From NCBI GenBank assembly GCA_963703945.1, contig CAVPGM010000028.1, positions 1-64,000 on the forward strand: DNA of 64,000 nucleotides. The letters are read 5' to 3'. The notes under the pieces are model-generated. The model ran no database searches. It was not told the origin of the DNA and saw only the letters and a list, made by a program, of their open reading frames with translations. The translations under genes and the position numbers were made by a program. This document shows, piece after piece, positions 1 to 9,389 of the stretch (the first letter of the stretch is position 1; the number at the start of each line of letters is the position of its first letter). This stretch comes from JALORV01 sp963703945. Lineage in GTDB: Bacteria; Pseudomonadota; Gammaproteobacteria; Burkholderiales; Burkholderiaceae_F.

Positions 1-137
1 ACTGCGCCGCTATCTTTCGTGAGCGACGCGTAGAAGATCCTCTCGGCGGCGAAACGCGCTTTCTTGCCGTCGTCGAACTTGATCTCGCCGTCGCGGCAAT
101 CGAGATAGCGGGTGCCCGTTCTCCCAGACCCACTTCT
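1..137 (-). pseudogene. Open-frame fragment running off the left edge
   Basis: On the minus strand a protein-like frame (acidic and basic residues well mixed, ending near KFDDGKKARFAAERIFYAS) continues past the left edge. It follows an in-frame TGA at 138-140, and no ATG, GTG or TTG occurs between that stop and the edge. It is therefore either the start of a gene broken by a frameshift, as seen often in this window, or a remnant lying 146 bp downstream of the SixA-like gene. I do not recognise the family. Confidence 0.25.
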
Positions 138-283
138 TCAGGAAGGGGCGCAAGGGATGCAGCGTGGGGCGTCAGCCATTGCATTCTCCAGTGTCTCCAG
201 TGCAGTCATCGCGCGTGTTCGAGTTGCTCGTCGCGCGGCCGTTACACATAGCCTTGTCGCAATGGCCAAGACGGCGCCTTGCC

Positions 284-772
284 CTACGATTTCTTCGGAT
301 AGTCGAGCAGTACTTTTGCGGGCTTGATCTTGCCGATTTTTGACCACGACTTCGCGTCGAATGTGAACTCGGCCACAGCACATGTCGGCATGTGGGCTAT
401 CTCGCCCGAGAGGCGATGCGCGAGCTCGGTCAACTCGGGGTTGTGGCCAAACAACATCACGCGCTCCACCTTGTCGCCAAGCTGATGGATCACGTCGAGC
501 AGGTCGTCCGCCTCGACTGCGTACAGCCGCTCAGTCACGACGATCTCCTTGCGCCGGTAGTCGAGCTTCTTAGCAATGATCTCTGCCGTGCTAAGTGCGC
601 GCATGGCGGGACTCGACAGGATCAAATCTGGCTTCACGTCGCGCTTCGCCAATCGTTCACCCATCTTCAGTGCATCGCGCCGACCGCGATCGTTCAATGG
701 CCGGTCTTTGTCGGGCAATGCGGTGTCGTCCCAACTGGACTTGGCGTGGCGAATAAGAAAGAGCGTTTTCAT
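284..772 (-). CDS. sixA: SixA-like phosphohistidine phosphatase (histidine phosphatase family)
   Basis: 162-residue cytoplasmic protein. The N-terminus carries the RHAKSSW signature (residues 8-14; His9 would be the phospho-acceptor), followed by DRPLNDRGR and a second catalytic histidine in MLFGHNPEL (His110). The length matches SixA, which removes phosphate from histidine-phosphotransfer domains; close relatives act on other small phospho-substrates, so the exact substrate is inferred. The start is the first ATG, directly before the beta-strand that leads into the RHG-type motif. It appears to be a single-gene unit: upstream is a 455-bp gap and downstream only a broken frame. Confidence 0.88.
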   Translation of the reverse strand: MKTLFLIRHAKSSWDDTALPDKDRPLNDRGRRDALKMGERLAKRDVKPDLILSSPAMRALSTAEIIAKKLDYRRKEIVVTERLYAVEADDLLDVIHQLGDKVERVMLFGHNPELTELAHRLSGEIAHMPTCAVAEFTFDAKSWSKIGKIKPAKVLLDYPKKS

Positions 773-1227
773 GCCATATCGCGCAGCGGCAGGCGACGCC
801 GCCGCCGATGGTCCGCATTAGTAGAAGCAGCAGCGTCGACCCGACGAGACCAAGCCCGGAAAACCGGGAATTGTTCAGAATACCCCGCGTTCAGCGAATG
901 TCCGGAAAACGGCAAGCGGCCCGACGTCGCGCAAACGACCCATTGCCGCCGTTAGCAATCGCCGAAGGCGGGACGCGCTGACTCGCTTAGAAGCCGACAC
1001 ACGTCAATCGGCCGAACGCGACCCAAAGGCGCCCAGTGGCGCTTTTCAGGTCGAACGACCGGTCCACCTTGGAACTCGCCGATCGCAGAGGTCGTCGAGA
1101 AATTGGAGTCCGGCGCCAGCAGGCTCGCTGGCGAGGAACCCACCCCGCGGCCACTGCCGACGAAGCGGCTGCGGGAGCCAGCCAGGCCAGCGCGTCCTGA
1201 ATCGCCCTAACGACTCTCACTGTCCGA
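773..1227. other. Non-coding gap with one degenerate 54-bp element
   Basis: No frame here looks like a real protein. It holds one weak copy of the dispersed element described below (899-952) and stretches that repeat words such as GGTCGAACGACC. The promoter of the SixA-like gene should lie near 773-850. Confidence 0.5.
899..952 (+). repeat. Dispersed ~54-bp intergenic element, degenerate copy
   Basis: Begins with TGTCCG and ends about 50 nt later with TTGCCGCC, matching the two end boxes (TGTCYGCT and TGGCCGC) of the family seen at 3172, 7809 and 10179. The inner sequence is poorly conserved, so this is the weakest copy. Confidence 0.3.
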
Positions 1228-2703
1228 TCAGTACAACCGGACGGCCATGTCGAAGTGCCAGGTCCGGCGGATTTCGATCACGTCGAACTCGCGGGCGAGC
1301 CCCGGCGGGAACGCTTGGTAGGGCAGCTGGCTTTGCACGATGCGCCGTATCGCTTCGTCAATTTCCGCCACACCACTGGACAGAACGAATGTCACGGACT
1401 CCACGGATCCGTCGCTTCGAATGGCCACCGTCACCATCGGATCGCTGTGGGGCCGCTTGGCCGCGTCGCGGACCATGTCGAATGTCATGTTCAGCTCGAT
1501 CTTCCGGGCCCAGGCTTCCGCGTACAGAATGAGTTCGGTGTTGGGGTCGGTACGCCCGAACAGCCTGTATCGACGCCCGCCGCTCGACGAGGGTGGAAGG
1601 CTGGATGGCGGGGCCGCTGCAGTCGAAGCCTCTTCGCGCCGGGCGGCTTCCTCATCCAGCTGTCGTCCTATTGCGCGAAGCCTCGCTTCGCGTCTTGCCT
1701 CCTCCTCCTGTGCGGCCTCGAGCCGCGCTGCCGCTTGCCGGGTTGCCTGTTGCTTCACTGCCTCCTGACGTTCGGCTTCCCGCCGGGCGGTCTCGATACG
1801 CTCAGCCTCCCGACGAGCAGCTTCCTGCTGCGCAGCCTCTTGCCGGGCCGCCGCCTGTCGCGCGGCGTCTTGGCGTTCAGCCTCCAGCTGCGCGTTCCTG
1901 ACTCGTTCAGCTTCCCTACGGGCGGCCTCGACCCGCGCAGCCTCTTGCCGGGCCGCCGCCTGCCGCGCGGCCTCTTGGCGCTCGGCCTCCAGCCGCGCGG
2001 CCTCGATCCGTGCCGCCTCCAGTTGCGCTGCCTGCCGTTGTGTCTCCTGTTCCGAACGATCGACCTTTGCAAGCTCAACGGCTCGCTCCCGCGCCTCCGA
2101 GTCGACCCGCTCCTGCGCGGCATCGCCGGCATCGCGCGGCGCCGGCGTCACGGTCTCCGGACTCGACGCGCTTGGCGCTGCGGCGATCACGGGCGTTGGT
2201 GCCGGAGCGGCAGGTATGGCCAACGCGGCCTCGTCGGGCCGGTCCATGGCGATCACTTCCGGCCCAGGGATCGGTTTGGGCGCCACGTCACCGGTCTCTT
2301 CGCGAAGCAGAGGCGCCTTCGCACGAGTCGCTCCAGTCGCGGCGTCTGGCGCTGGCTTGACCTTTGCCGTCGGCTTGGCCTTGGGCATGATCGCTTCTGC
2401 CGTGCGGCCCCGGGTCGGCGCTGGGGACACGGATAGTGTCTGGGCCGGCCCACCGGGAACGGGCTGCTTGATCGATGGCCGCAAGGGCTTCTTGACCGAT
2501 GTACCCGCCGGCTCGGCGGCCGTGACCCGCGCCGGCACGAGCACGACGCGCAGATCGGGCGCCTCGATCCGTCGCTCTCGCCAGGGGAAGCCGAAGCCCG
2601 GAAGCCCAAGTCCCTGGCCACCGAAGGTCAGGCTCAACAACAGCGCGTGCAGCAGCAGGGAGAGCAGGAGTGCGAGAGTCAGCCGCTTGCGGTCAGCGCT
2701 CAT
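1228..2703 (-). CDS. TonB/TolA-like energy-transducing protein with long coiled coil
   Basis: 491 residues from the ATG at 2703 (MSADRKRL). One N-terminal membrane helix (about residues 8-27), a Pro/Ala-rich periplasmic linker, then roughly 150 residues of Ala/Glu/Arg/Gln repeats (AARQEA-type) predicting a long TolA-like coiled coil, then a compact C-terminal domain (about 380-491) with VTVAIRSDGSVESVTF and a conserved DEAIRRIV segment typical of TonB C-terminal folds. Such proteins span the periplasm and couple inner-membrane force to outer-membrane partners. No exbB/exbD or tolQR lies next to it, so the motor is unknown. The frame is open further upstream, but that extension is Arg/Ser-rich and precedes the membrane helix, so I reject the longer start. 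Confidence 0.8.
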   Translation of the reverse strand: MSADRKRLTLALLLSLLLHALLLSLTFGGQGLGLPGFGFPWRERRIEAPDLRVVLVPARVTAAEPAGTSVKKPLRPSIKQPVPGGPAQTLSVSPAPTRGRTAEAIMPKAKPTAKVKPAPDAATGATRAKAPLLREETGDVAPKPIPGPEVIAMDRPDEAALAIPAAPAPTPVIAAAPSASSPETVTPAPRDAGDAAQERVDSEARERAVELAKVDRSEQETQRQAAQLEAARIEAARLEAERQEAARQAAARQEAARVEAARREAERVRNAQLEAERQDAARQAAARQEAAQQEAARREAERIETARREAERQEAVKQQATRQAAARLEAAQEEEARREARLRAIGRQLDEEAARREEASTAAAPPSSLPPSSSGGRRYRLFGRTDPNTELILYAEAWARKIELNMTFDMVRDAAKRPHSDPMVTVAIRSDGSVESVTFVLSSGVAEIDEAIRRIVQSQLPYQAFPPGLAREFDVIEIRRTWHFDMAVRLY

Positions 2704-3230
2704 GCGTTGGCTCGACCGCTGGCCGCGGCCAGCGGCTCGCGGAGATCGCGCCCACTTTGGCTCAGATGGCGGTGTCCGCGCGGCGCTGGAACCTATCGAA
2801 CCCAAGCGTGCTCCGCCGTCGCGGCTCGGGCACTGCTGTCGGCGCGGGGCAGGATGGGCCCCGCCCTGTGCAACTTTCGACCTGACAGACCCCACCCGTC
2901 ATGGCCTTGCCAATGCACCTCGGAGACAATCGTGAACCGCATCCTGTCCATTGCCTATCCACGCCCGTCAGACTAGGGCGTCGATTCTCACGGTTCCGAA
3001 CGAACCGTCGACCTGCGGGGAGCTATCGCGCACCGAATGAGGAGCCCAGCGCACTTCGCCGGGCACCGAGGATTTCACCCCTGCGTCGGCAACAACACCC
3101 CCATCCCCACAAGCACCGCCCTACACGCACGGTCGAACCCGCGCCCGACCAACCACTGGGTCTCCGAGAAGTGTCTGCTATTGGGTGATTCTGGCGAAAA
3201 GCTGAGTTGGCGGCTACTGGCCGCACCGCG
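2704..3230. other. Non-coding gap of 527 bp
   Basis: Lies between the 5' end of the TonB-like gene and the 3' end of the antiporter gene. No convincing gene on either strand. The right end is occupied by a clear copy of the 54-bp element (3172-3225). Confidence 0.5.
3172..3225 (+). repeat. Dispersed ~54-bp intergenic element, copy A
   Basis: Starts TGTCTGCTATTGGGT and ends GGCTACTGGCCGCA. It has the same length (54 bp) and the same end boxes as the copy at 7809-7862. Its right end lies exactly 5 bp before the stop codon of the minus-strand antiporter gene, the same spacing as copy C has to the DUF1028 gene. Confidence 0.55.
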
Positions 3231-4466
3231 TCATCGGCTGACCGTGAGACGAGTGACGCGGCCTATCGTGAGGCCCTGAACGAGAATCGAGAAGACCACC
3301 ACGCAATAGGTGAGCGCAAGCACCGTGTCACGAGGCTGACCCGAAGGCAGGGACAGCGCCAGCGCCACGGATATGCCGCCGCGCAAGCCGGCCCACGTGA
3401 GCACGGACGAGGATCCGGCGGGAAGCCCAACCCGTGACCCCAGGAGTCCGAACGGAAGCCCCACTGACAGCCATCGGGCTGCAAGGGTGACTCCGACAGC
3501 CGCTGCGCCAGCAACAATCACTGGCTTTGAGAACTCGATAAGCAGCACTTCCATTCCAATCAGCACGAACAGGATGGCATTGAGTATTTCGTCGATGAGT
3601 TCCCAGAACATGTCCACATAGCGCTTGGTCGTGCTCGACATTGCAAGCGCTCGGCCCTGGTTACCAATCATGAGCCCGGTCACCACCATCGCCAACGGTC
3701 CGGACACGTGCAGGTGAGCAGCCAACGCATAGCCTCCGAGGACCGCCGCAAGGGTGAGCATCACCTCGACCTGATAGTGATCCACGCTCTTGAGGAGCCG
3801 GTAGGTCACGTATCCCAACGCCAGGCCAAAAGCAATGCCACCACCCGCTTCCCGCAGCAGCGTCTCGATAGCGGCTCCTACGGTCGGCGTCGTGCCGCTT
3901 GCCAACATGCCCAACAACAATGAGAAGATCACAACGCCGACGCCGTCGTTGAAGAGGGACTCGCCGGCAATTACCAATTCAAGGTTCTTCGGTGCGCCTG
4001 CCGACTTTAAAATGCCCATGACTGCGATCGGATCCGTCGGCGAGATCAGCGCCCCGAAAAGTAGGCAGTAAAGCGGCGATAGTTGAATTCCGCCGACCGA
4101 CAGCAGGCGCCACATCCCGAATCCGATCAGCAGGGTCGAGAGCGTTGTCCCAACGATCGCCAGGCCGGCGACTTGCCAGCGGTAGGTCCGCAGCTCGCTT
4201 AGGTCCACGTGCATCGCGCCAGCGAACAGCAGCAGCGACAGCATCCCCTGCATAAGCACGTCGGAGAAGTCGATGGATCTCAGCAACGACTCTCCATGAG
4301 CTCTGAGCCCGAAGTCGAGTCCAAACGCGTTGAGCGCCACAATGCCCAGGGATAGCGCCAGCGCAATGACCATCACGCCGATCGCAGTCGGAAGGCGGAC
4401 AAACCTGTGGTTCGCGTAAGCCAGCAACGCCGTCACCACAATGCAGGTTGCGGCAATGTCGAACAT
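3231..4466 (-). CDS. CPA1-family Na+(K+)/H+ antiporter
   Basis: 411-residue polytopic inner-membrane protein with about 12 hydrophobic segments. Diagnostic motifs are SPTDPIAV (residues 142-149) and GESLFNDGVGVV (168-179), whose acidic residues form the ion-binding site in NhaP/CPA1 exchangers. It should exchange cytoplasmic Na+ or K+ for protons in pH and salt homeostasis. It lacks the long cytosolic tail of some relatives and ends soon after the last membrane segment. The ATG at 4466 gives the usual short periplasmic N-terminus (MFDIAAT). Single-gene unit, divergent from the module starting at 4787. Confidence 0.9.
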   Translation of the reverse strand: MFDIAATCIVVTALLAYANHRFVRLPTAIGVMVIALALSLGIVALNAFGLDFGLRAHGESLLRSIDFSDVLMQGMLSLLLFAGAMHVDLSELRTYRWQVAGLAIVGTTLSTLLIGFGMWRLLSVGGIQLSPLYCLLFGALISPTDPIAVMGILKSAGAPKNLELVIAGESLFNDGVGVVIFSLLLGMLASGTTPTVGAAIETLLREAGGGIAFGLALGYVTYRLLKSVDHYQVEVMLTLAAVLGGYALAAHLHVSGPLAMVVTGLMIGNQGRALAMSSTTKRYVDMFWELIDEILNAILFVLIGMEVLLIEFSKPVIVAGAAAVGVTLAARWLSVGLPFGLLGSRVGLPAGSSSVLTWAGLRGGISVALALSLPSGQPRDTVLALTYCVVVFSILVQGLTIGRVTRLTVSR

Positions 4467-4786
4467 CGATCCTCCGCTAGGCGCGCAAGGCCGATTTTCT
4501 CTCAGTTGCGGAGTCGAACAGTTGTGGAAACTGCTTCCGGCCGACGCGTCGCCGCTGGCGAGTGAGCCTCAGCCACCACGTCATGTGTCTGCTTCTGGTG
4601 AATTCGAGTAGCCGCGCAAAGGGCAGGTCTTGGCCGTTAGCGCCTACGAGCGGCGGACATAGCGGTTGGGCTTCGCTTGAACCTGCTCGTGCGTTGCCCC
4701 GCGCAAACGCGGGTTGGCTTGGGAGCCCCGCACGCTGGACAATCGGCGCCGGGCCCGCCGGCTTGCCGCCGCAGAAGCGAGATGCG
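4467..4786. other. Divergent intergenic region
   Basis: 320 bp between the antiporter start (minus) and the start of the 4787 gene (plus). It should hold promoters for both directions. I see no clear operator, repeat or small gene. Confidence 0.4.
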
Positions 4787-6112
4787 ATGCGTCGCATGGA
4801 GGTTGCGAGAAGTCGACGACCGACCGCACTGACGCGAATCGCGATCGCGTGCTGGTTGCTGTGGGCGGCACCGGCAACGGCCGCCGATGATGCGGCGTCG
4901 CTGCGCAGCCTCGCGGACGCGGCGAGAGCGACGCTGGCCCAACGGATCGAACCTCCGGCGTCTCGTGTCCCGTTCCTGTGCACGCTTCGCCGCACCGAAG
5001 CCGCGCCGCTGCGCGAATACATCCTGCAGCAGCAGGCTGAAGCGATCGAGGTGCTGCTTGCCTCCGCGAACTCATCGCCCGCCGATGCCGATCGAGTGCG
5101 TCGGCTGCTTGCCAAGCTTGAACGCGACGGCTACGCCAGCGGAGGCCGACACGCGCCTGGCAGAGACGGTGCCGGGCGGCGCAACCGGCCTGCGCCTCGC
5201 CGCAAGCCTCGGCGAACTGCCCGCCGCCCTGCACGAACGCTTGCTACCGGGCGGCCGTTGCGGCAGCACTTACGTCGGCCTGGTCGGCCGCACGTTGCAG
5301 CCGCTCGGCACGCTCGCACGCGGCGACTACCAGCGCCTCGTCGCGCTCGAACCATCGGATCCCTGGCACCCGCTGGTGCTGGCGTGGATCGAAGGTGCCG
5401 ACGGCGAGGCCGCGCTGCAGTTCGCGCTTTCGCAGCCGAAGGACAAGCCCAGGCAGCGACGCTGCACGGGTCCGGATATTGGCCCTGCAGCAGCTCGCCT
5501 GGCTGCGACGCGACCAAAGCCGCTTCGGCGAATCCGAGCAGGCGGCTCGAGCGGCGCTGGACGCTGTCGGCGGCGCACCTGCGAGTCGCCGGAGACGATC
5601 TCGCGCAGCCGGCTGCCGAGCGGGCGCTTCGCGACGCTGCGCTCGTCGGCGGCAGCCTCGCGCTGGCGCTCGAGGACGCGGACCGGAAAGCTGCCGCCTT
5701 CGAGGTGCTGCTCGGCGTTGCCTCGCAACAGCGACGGCTGGTCGAGCTCAGGCCAGATTCGATCGCGACGCAACTCGCGCTGGTCGACACGCTGAGTCGG
5801 CTCGCGCTCCTGCGCGATGCCGCGGGCCCGGGTGCCGCGAACGCGGAGTCCGCGAAGGCGTACCTCGACGCCGCGACCTCGCTCTATCGGCGCCTGGAGC
5901 AGCGCACGCCGTACACCCCGATGATCGAGGCGTCGCAATGGCCCGGGATGCTGGTTACAGCGGCTGCGCTGGCGGGCGCGCTGACGCTCGTCGGCGGCTG
6001 GGTTGCGCTGCGCCTGTACCGCCGACGCGTCGCGCAGCTGATGATGGCATCGAGCCGCCCGGGGGCTGCGCCGACCCCGGCGGCCGATGAGGTGCTTGCC
6101 GGCGACCGTTGA
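4787..6112 (+). CDS. Exported helical-repeat protein with C-terminal membrane anchor, frameshifted
   Basis: Starts at ATG 4787 (MRRMEVARS) with a signal peptide ending near AAPATAADD. The protein is helical throughout: TPR-like segments (AWLRRDQSRFGESEQAARAA; VELRPDSIATQLALVDTLSR) and a final membrane helix (LVTAAALAGALTLVGGWVAL) followed by basic residues, so the bulk should be periplasmic with a short cytosolic tail. The coherent sequence changes frame about three times (near 5140, 5450 and 5570), so the real product is either broken or, more likely, disrupted by assembly indels. It overlaps the next gene by 26 bp, implying co-translation. Family not recognised; function unknown. Confidence 0.6.
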   Translation: MRRMEVARSRRPTALTRIAIACWLLWAAPATAADDAASLRSLADAARATLAQRIEPPASRVPFLCTLRRTEAAPLREYILQQQAEAIEVLLASANSSPADADRVRRLLAKLERDGYASGGRHAPGRDGAGRRNRPAPRRKPRRTARRPARTLATGRPLRQHLRRPGRPHVAAARHARTRRLPAPRRARTIGSLAPAGAGVDRRCRRRGRAAVRAFAAEGQAQAATLHGSGYWPCSSSPGCDATKAASANPSRRLERRWTLSAAHLRVAGDDLAQPAAERALRDAALVGGSLALALEDADRKAAAFEVLLGVASQQRRLVELRPDSIATQLALVDTLSRLALLRDAAGPGAANAESAKAYLDAATSLYRRLEQRTPYTPMIEASQWPGMLVTAAALAGALTLVGGWVALRLYRRRVAQLMMASSRPGAAPTPAADEVLAGDR

Positions 6113-7613
6113 CGCCGCTGCGTCAGCTCCGGGCATCGCTGCGGTCTCGCTGGTGCAGGCGGGGCGCGCGCGGCGCCGTGCGGTGCTGGTCCAGATCGCT
6201 GCCGGCGTCGCGTTCGGCGCGGTCGCCACCGCGTTTCAGCTGCGCGCGGACGATACGGCGCCGAACTGGCTGAGCCTGGCTCTGCTGACATGGACCTGGG
6301 CATGGCCGACGGTGCTGGCGGTCGGCTTCGTGCTGGACGGCGATCGACGTGCGCGGCGAGTCGCGTGGGTCGTTTACTTCGCAGGACTGCTCGCGATCTG
6401 CGGTGCCGTCGCGCTCAGCGACACGCCCGCGAAGTCGTTTTTCGGGGTAACGGTGCCGCCGATTGCCCAGGGGCTGGTCTACTGGGCCCTCGGCCTGTCG
6501 TACTCGCCGTTCCTGCTGCTCTTCTTGAGCCGCGCCGTGCGCAGCATCGGACCGGCCTTGCTGGCGATGATGCTGGTGACGATGGCAGGTGCCATCGTCG
6601 CGCTCGTGGCGTCCAGCACACCGGTTGGCATGGCGGCGGTCGTGTCGATGTTCGCTCGCGTGGGTCTGCCGGCGGAAGCATTCGGCCCCGCAACCATGCT
6701 CGCAGGCGCGCTCGCCGCGGCGCCGCTCGCGTGGTGGATCGGCCGCCGCCTGCGCGCGGCGTACGCGGCGAAGTGGCTCACCGACCAGAGCCTGATGATC
6801 GACACGCTCTGGGGCTTCCAGGCGATGGTCCTCGCGTTCGATCTCAACTTCTCGATCGGTCCGTGGGGATGGTTCGGTCTGGGCGCCTTCGCGCTTCACA
6901 AGGCGATCTCCTCGGCGGGGATGGTGCAAACGGCGCACGCAGCGCGCCAGCGCAAGCCGCTGCGACTGCTGCTGCTGCGGGTGTTCAGCCGGCGCGACCG
7001 GCGCGGCCGCGTGACGAGCCGGCGAGGCGATGCCGAGCGCCTGTTCGACCTGCTCGGTTCACACTGGCGCTACGCCGGCCCGATCGCGATGATCGGCGCG
7101 CCCGACCTCGCGAGCAGCACGATCGATCCCGACGAGTTCCTGGACTTCCTCGCAGGCCGCTTGCGCGAGCGCTTCATCCTCGAACCGGCCGACGTGCACA
7201 CGCGGCTCGCGGCGGTCGACGATCGCTGCGACTTCGACGCGCGCTGGCGCGTGACCGAGTTCTTCTGCGGCAACGACACGTGGCGCGCCACCGTGCTCGG
7301 CCTGATGTCGCGAAGCGACCTCGTCGCGATGGACTTGCGCGACTTCGGGCCGGACAACCAGGGATGCCTGTTCGAGCTCCAGGCGCTGGTCGATCTCGTG
7401 CCCGCGCACCGCGTCGCACTGCTCGTCGACGCCAGCACGCGCCGCGACTTTCTCGACGCGACGCTGGACGGTTGCTTCGGCCGCGTTCCGGCGACGTCGC
7501 CTAACGCGCGGGCCGGAGCGCACTTGGCGACGATCGACGTCACATCCGGCGAGACGGCTGCAATCGATGAACTGCTCCACCGGGCTGCAGCCACCGCGCG
7601 AGCGCCCGGCTAA
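6087..7613 (+). CDS. Polytopic membrane protein with C-terminal cytosolic alpha/beta domain, unknown family
   Basis: 508 residues. Residues about 28-300 contain roughly eight membrane helices. After a basic stretch (RRDRRGRVTSRRGD) comes a soluble domain (about 325-480) of alternating strands and helices with GPIAMIGAPDLA, a WRVTEFFCGNDTW segment, SDLVAMDLRDF, the glutamate-containing NQGCLFELQALVDLV and RVALLVD. That order resembles nucleoside-deoxyribosyltransferase- or TIR-like folds, where a glutamate on such a helix is catalytic; this is an inference from pattern only. It overlaps the preceding exported protein gene by 26 bp, so the two probably form one membrane complex. The GTG/ATG choice is uncertain because the overlap contains several candidate starts. 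Confidence 0.75.
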   Translation: MRCLPATVDAAASAPGIAAVSLVQAGRARRRAVLVQIAAGVAFGAVATAFQLRADDTAPNWLSLALLTWTWAWPTVLAVGFVLDGDRRARRVAWVVYFAGLLAICGAVALSDTPAKSFFGVTVPPIAQGLVYWALGLSYSPFLLLFLSRAVRSIGPALLAMMLVTMAGAIVALVASSTPVGMAAVVSMFARVGLPAEAFGPATMLAGALAAAPLAWWIGRRLRAAYAAKWLTDQSLMIDTLWGFQAMVLAFDLNFSIGPWGWFGLGAFALHKAISSAGMVQTAHAARQRKPLRLLLLRVFSRRDRRGRVTSRRGDAERLFDLLGSHWRYAGPIAMIGAPDLASSTIDPDEFLDFLAGRLRERFILEPADVHTRLAAVDDRCDFDARWRVTEFFCGNDTWRATVLGLMSRSDLVAMDLRDFGPDNQGCLFELQALVDLVPAHRVALLVDASTRRDFLDATLDGCFGRVPATSPNARAGAHLATIDVTSGETAAIDELLHRAAATARAPG

Positions 7614-7935
7614 GCTCCCGCCATGCCGACTGGTCTGCCTGCCGATGCGCCGCGCGTTCGACCATTCGATGCCGCCTCCCGGTGTGACCGGACGTACGCG
7701 CAGTCCAGCCCAGTGGGGAACTGCCCGCCAACCGACCGGCGGACAAGTGCATCGTCGACTTGCACTGGCATGTGAGACCACGACCCTCGGCTGGGAGGGC
7801 CGAATTGTGTCCGCTTACAGGCGAAGTGGGGGAGTGCCTTCAACGGCCGGTTCTGGCCGCATCGAGCCCGCGCGCGGCTGGTCGCCGCGACTCAACGCCG
7901 CCAACCATCTTTCACAGAGGCCTCAGAACAAGCCG
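7614..7935. other. Convergent intergenic gap
   Basis: 322 bp between two converging genes. It contains one copy of the 54-bp element (7809-7862) and no credible gene or T-tailed hairpin. Confidence 0.45.
7809..7862 (+). repeat. Dispersed ~54-bp intergenic element, copy B
   Basis: Starts TGTCCGCTTACAGGCGAA and ends CGGTTCTGGCCGCA; same length and end boxes as copy A. It lies 74 bp beyond the 3' end of the minus-strand lipase gene. Confidence 0.55.
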
Positions 7936-9015
7936 TCATTGCGGGCACGTAGGTGCCGATCCGCCGGAGGCCATCCCGCAACTGCTCGCCTGACTTTTCT
8001 CGAAACGCACCGTGCATTCGGCGACCGGACTCGCGTACCAGCGTGACAGATCGGCTCCTTCGGAACGAGTCTTTGCGAGCTCCTGAATGTGCGTCGCAAG
8101 CATCGACATTGAATGTTGGCTCACGACGTTCGGGTCGTTGTTGAACGCGAATCGAACCTCCTGGATGTGGCGGTGGGGAGGAAAGAACGTCTTGTGAAAG
8201 ATTCGCAAGTTAGAGAGAACCTCATAGGATTCGTAGACGCGCAGCATGCGCGCCTCCGACCCCAATTCCTTGTCGCAACTGCAACCAGCCAACTGATCCT
8301 GCTCAGGCAAGGCGGCGAAGGCTGTCACAGCGGTCGGATCGAAGACGATTGCCTGCTTGATTTGTTTTGGGAACGCATAGAGAACGTGTTGCGCGAGTCC
8401 GCCACCTAACGAATGGCCCGCCGCAAAGAAGCGCACGCGCGAATCGGCCGGGAGGGCCTGGGTCCACTCATGATTGAGGACGCGCTTGGCCAAGAGTCGG
8501 GCGCGTGTGTACTGGTCGTCCTTGAACACGAAGCGAGTAAACCACCACAGGTTGCCGTACAGCCAGTCATCGGTCCCGCTGGTCGTCCCCCGGAATACGA
8601 TAGCGACATCCAATCCGTCAGGTGTCCAACGCTTCCACACCTCGTAGAAGAACCCAAGGTCGTCTTCGCAACCGCCGTCCATTGCGAGCTCGGGTACGCG
8701 CTCCCAAGGCGCACCTGAGACGGATTCCCGCAGAAGGCGTTCTAGCGGGGCGCGCTCCCGATGGTCGAGACCCTGGCCAGAAGCGCAGGTCCCGCCATTT
8801 GCATAGGCTAGCGCCGACATAAGCGCCCACGGCGCAAATCGCGCCGCCGCCACTGCCGGATCGCCGATCTGCATTCGCCAGTGCGACGAGCGGATGCGCG
8901 AGACGTCCTGGCCAAGCACCGCCCCCGTCGGGCAGTCATCTATTTCGAGATGAGTGCACGAGGTTGCAACCGTCAAGATAACGAGCAGAGATGCCAAACG
9001 ACCGGCACGGCTCAA
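7936..9015 (-). CDS. Class 3 lipase-like lipoprotein
   Basis: 359 residues. The signal peptide ends in a lipobox with Cys20 (VATSC), so the mature protein should be membrane-anchored. The nucleophile elbow GHSLGGG (Ser202) and the preceding strand VAIVFRGTTSGTDDWLYG are typical of Lipase_3/DUF2974 alpha/beta hydrolases; a late His (HSMSML or similar) would complete the triad. Several cysteines (CPTG, GGCEDD, CSCDKE, CGMA) suggest disulfides outside the cytoplasm. Substrate unknown; a periplasmic or surface esterase is the best guess. Stands alone. Confidence 0.82.
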   Translation of the reverse strand: MSRAGRLASLLVILTVATSCTHLEIDDCPTGAVLGQDVSRIRSSHWRMQIGDPAVAAARFAPWALMSALAYANGGTCASGQGLDHRERAPLERLLRESVSGAPWERVPELAMDGGCEDDLGFFYEVWKRWTPDGLDVAIVFRGTTSGTDDWLYGNLWWFTRFVFKDDQYTRARLLAKRVLNHEWTQALPADSRVRFFAAGHSLGGGLAQHVLYAFPKQIKQAIVFDPTAVTAFAALPEQDQLAGCSCDKELGSEARMLRVYESYEVLSNLRIFHKTFFPPHRHIQEVRFAFNNDPNVVSQHSMSMLATHIQELAKTRSEGADLSRWYASPVAECTVRFEKSQASSCGMASGGSAPTCPQ

Positions 9016-9389
9016 GAGTTGAGACAGAAATCGGTGAGCAGCGCTGGTCGTAATGGTCTGGACCGCTAAAGATGAGAGATCTTGTTTGCCCGTCCCGCCG
9101 CAGCTTTCGAGCTCATTGTCCGCTTTCGGCTCATTTTGCTGATGGCCTGGCTAGACCGCAATTGGCCGCGAGTCGCCGATGCCTACAAGGCGATAGGCGT
9201 CGATCTCAAATCGTCGAGTGCTCGCTCGCCGCTAGCGTTCCTTCTACTCGGCTATGGTGCAGTGCGCGTCGCTCGGAATCGTTGGTAGTCCGATTCCAGG
9301 AGACCACCGTCCGCTCGCTCATGACCGCAGCAGTAGCCGTTCGTCCGACGCGGCTTGAGTGGCCCGACAAGGCCTCGTAGCGTGAACGC
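9016..9389. other. Intergenic gap of 374 bp
   Basis: Lies upstream of the lipase-like gene and of a small plus-strand frame. Contains a degenerate 54-bp element (9117-9170). A 68-codon frame at 9082-9288 overlaps that element and has no ribosome-binding site, so I do not call it a gene. Confidence 0.4.
9117..9170 (+). repeat. Dispersed ~54-bp intergenic element, copy D
   Basis: Starts TGTCCGCTTTCGGC and ends AATTGGCCGCG. Both end boxes sit at the family spacing; the centre has diverged. Confidence 0.42.

Noticed and set aside
1255..2436. 393-codon open frame antisense to the TonB-like gene
   Set aside because: Arises from the repetitive coiled-coil coding sequence on the other strand.
9082..9288. 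68-residue protein beginning MFARPAAAFELIV
   Set aside because: No ribosome-binding site, and the frame overlaps a repeat element.
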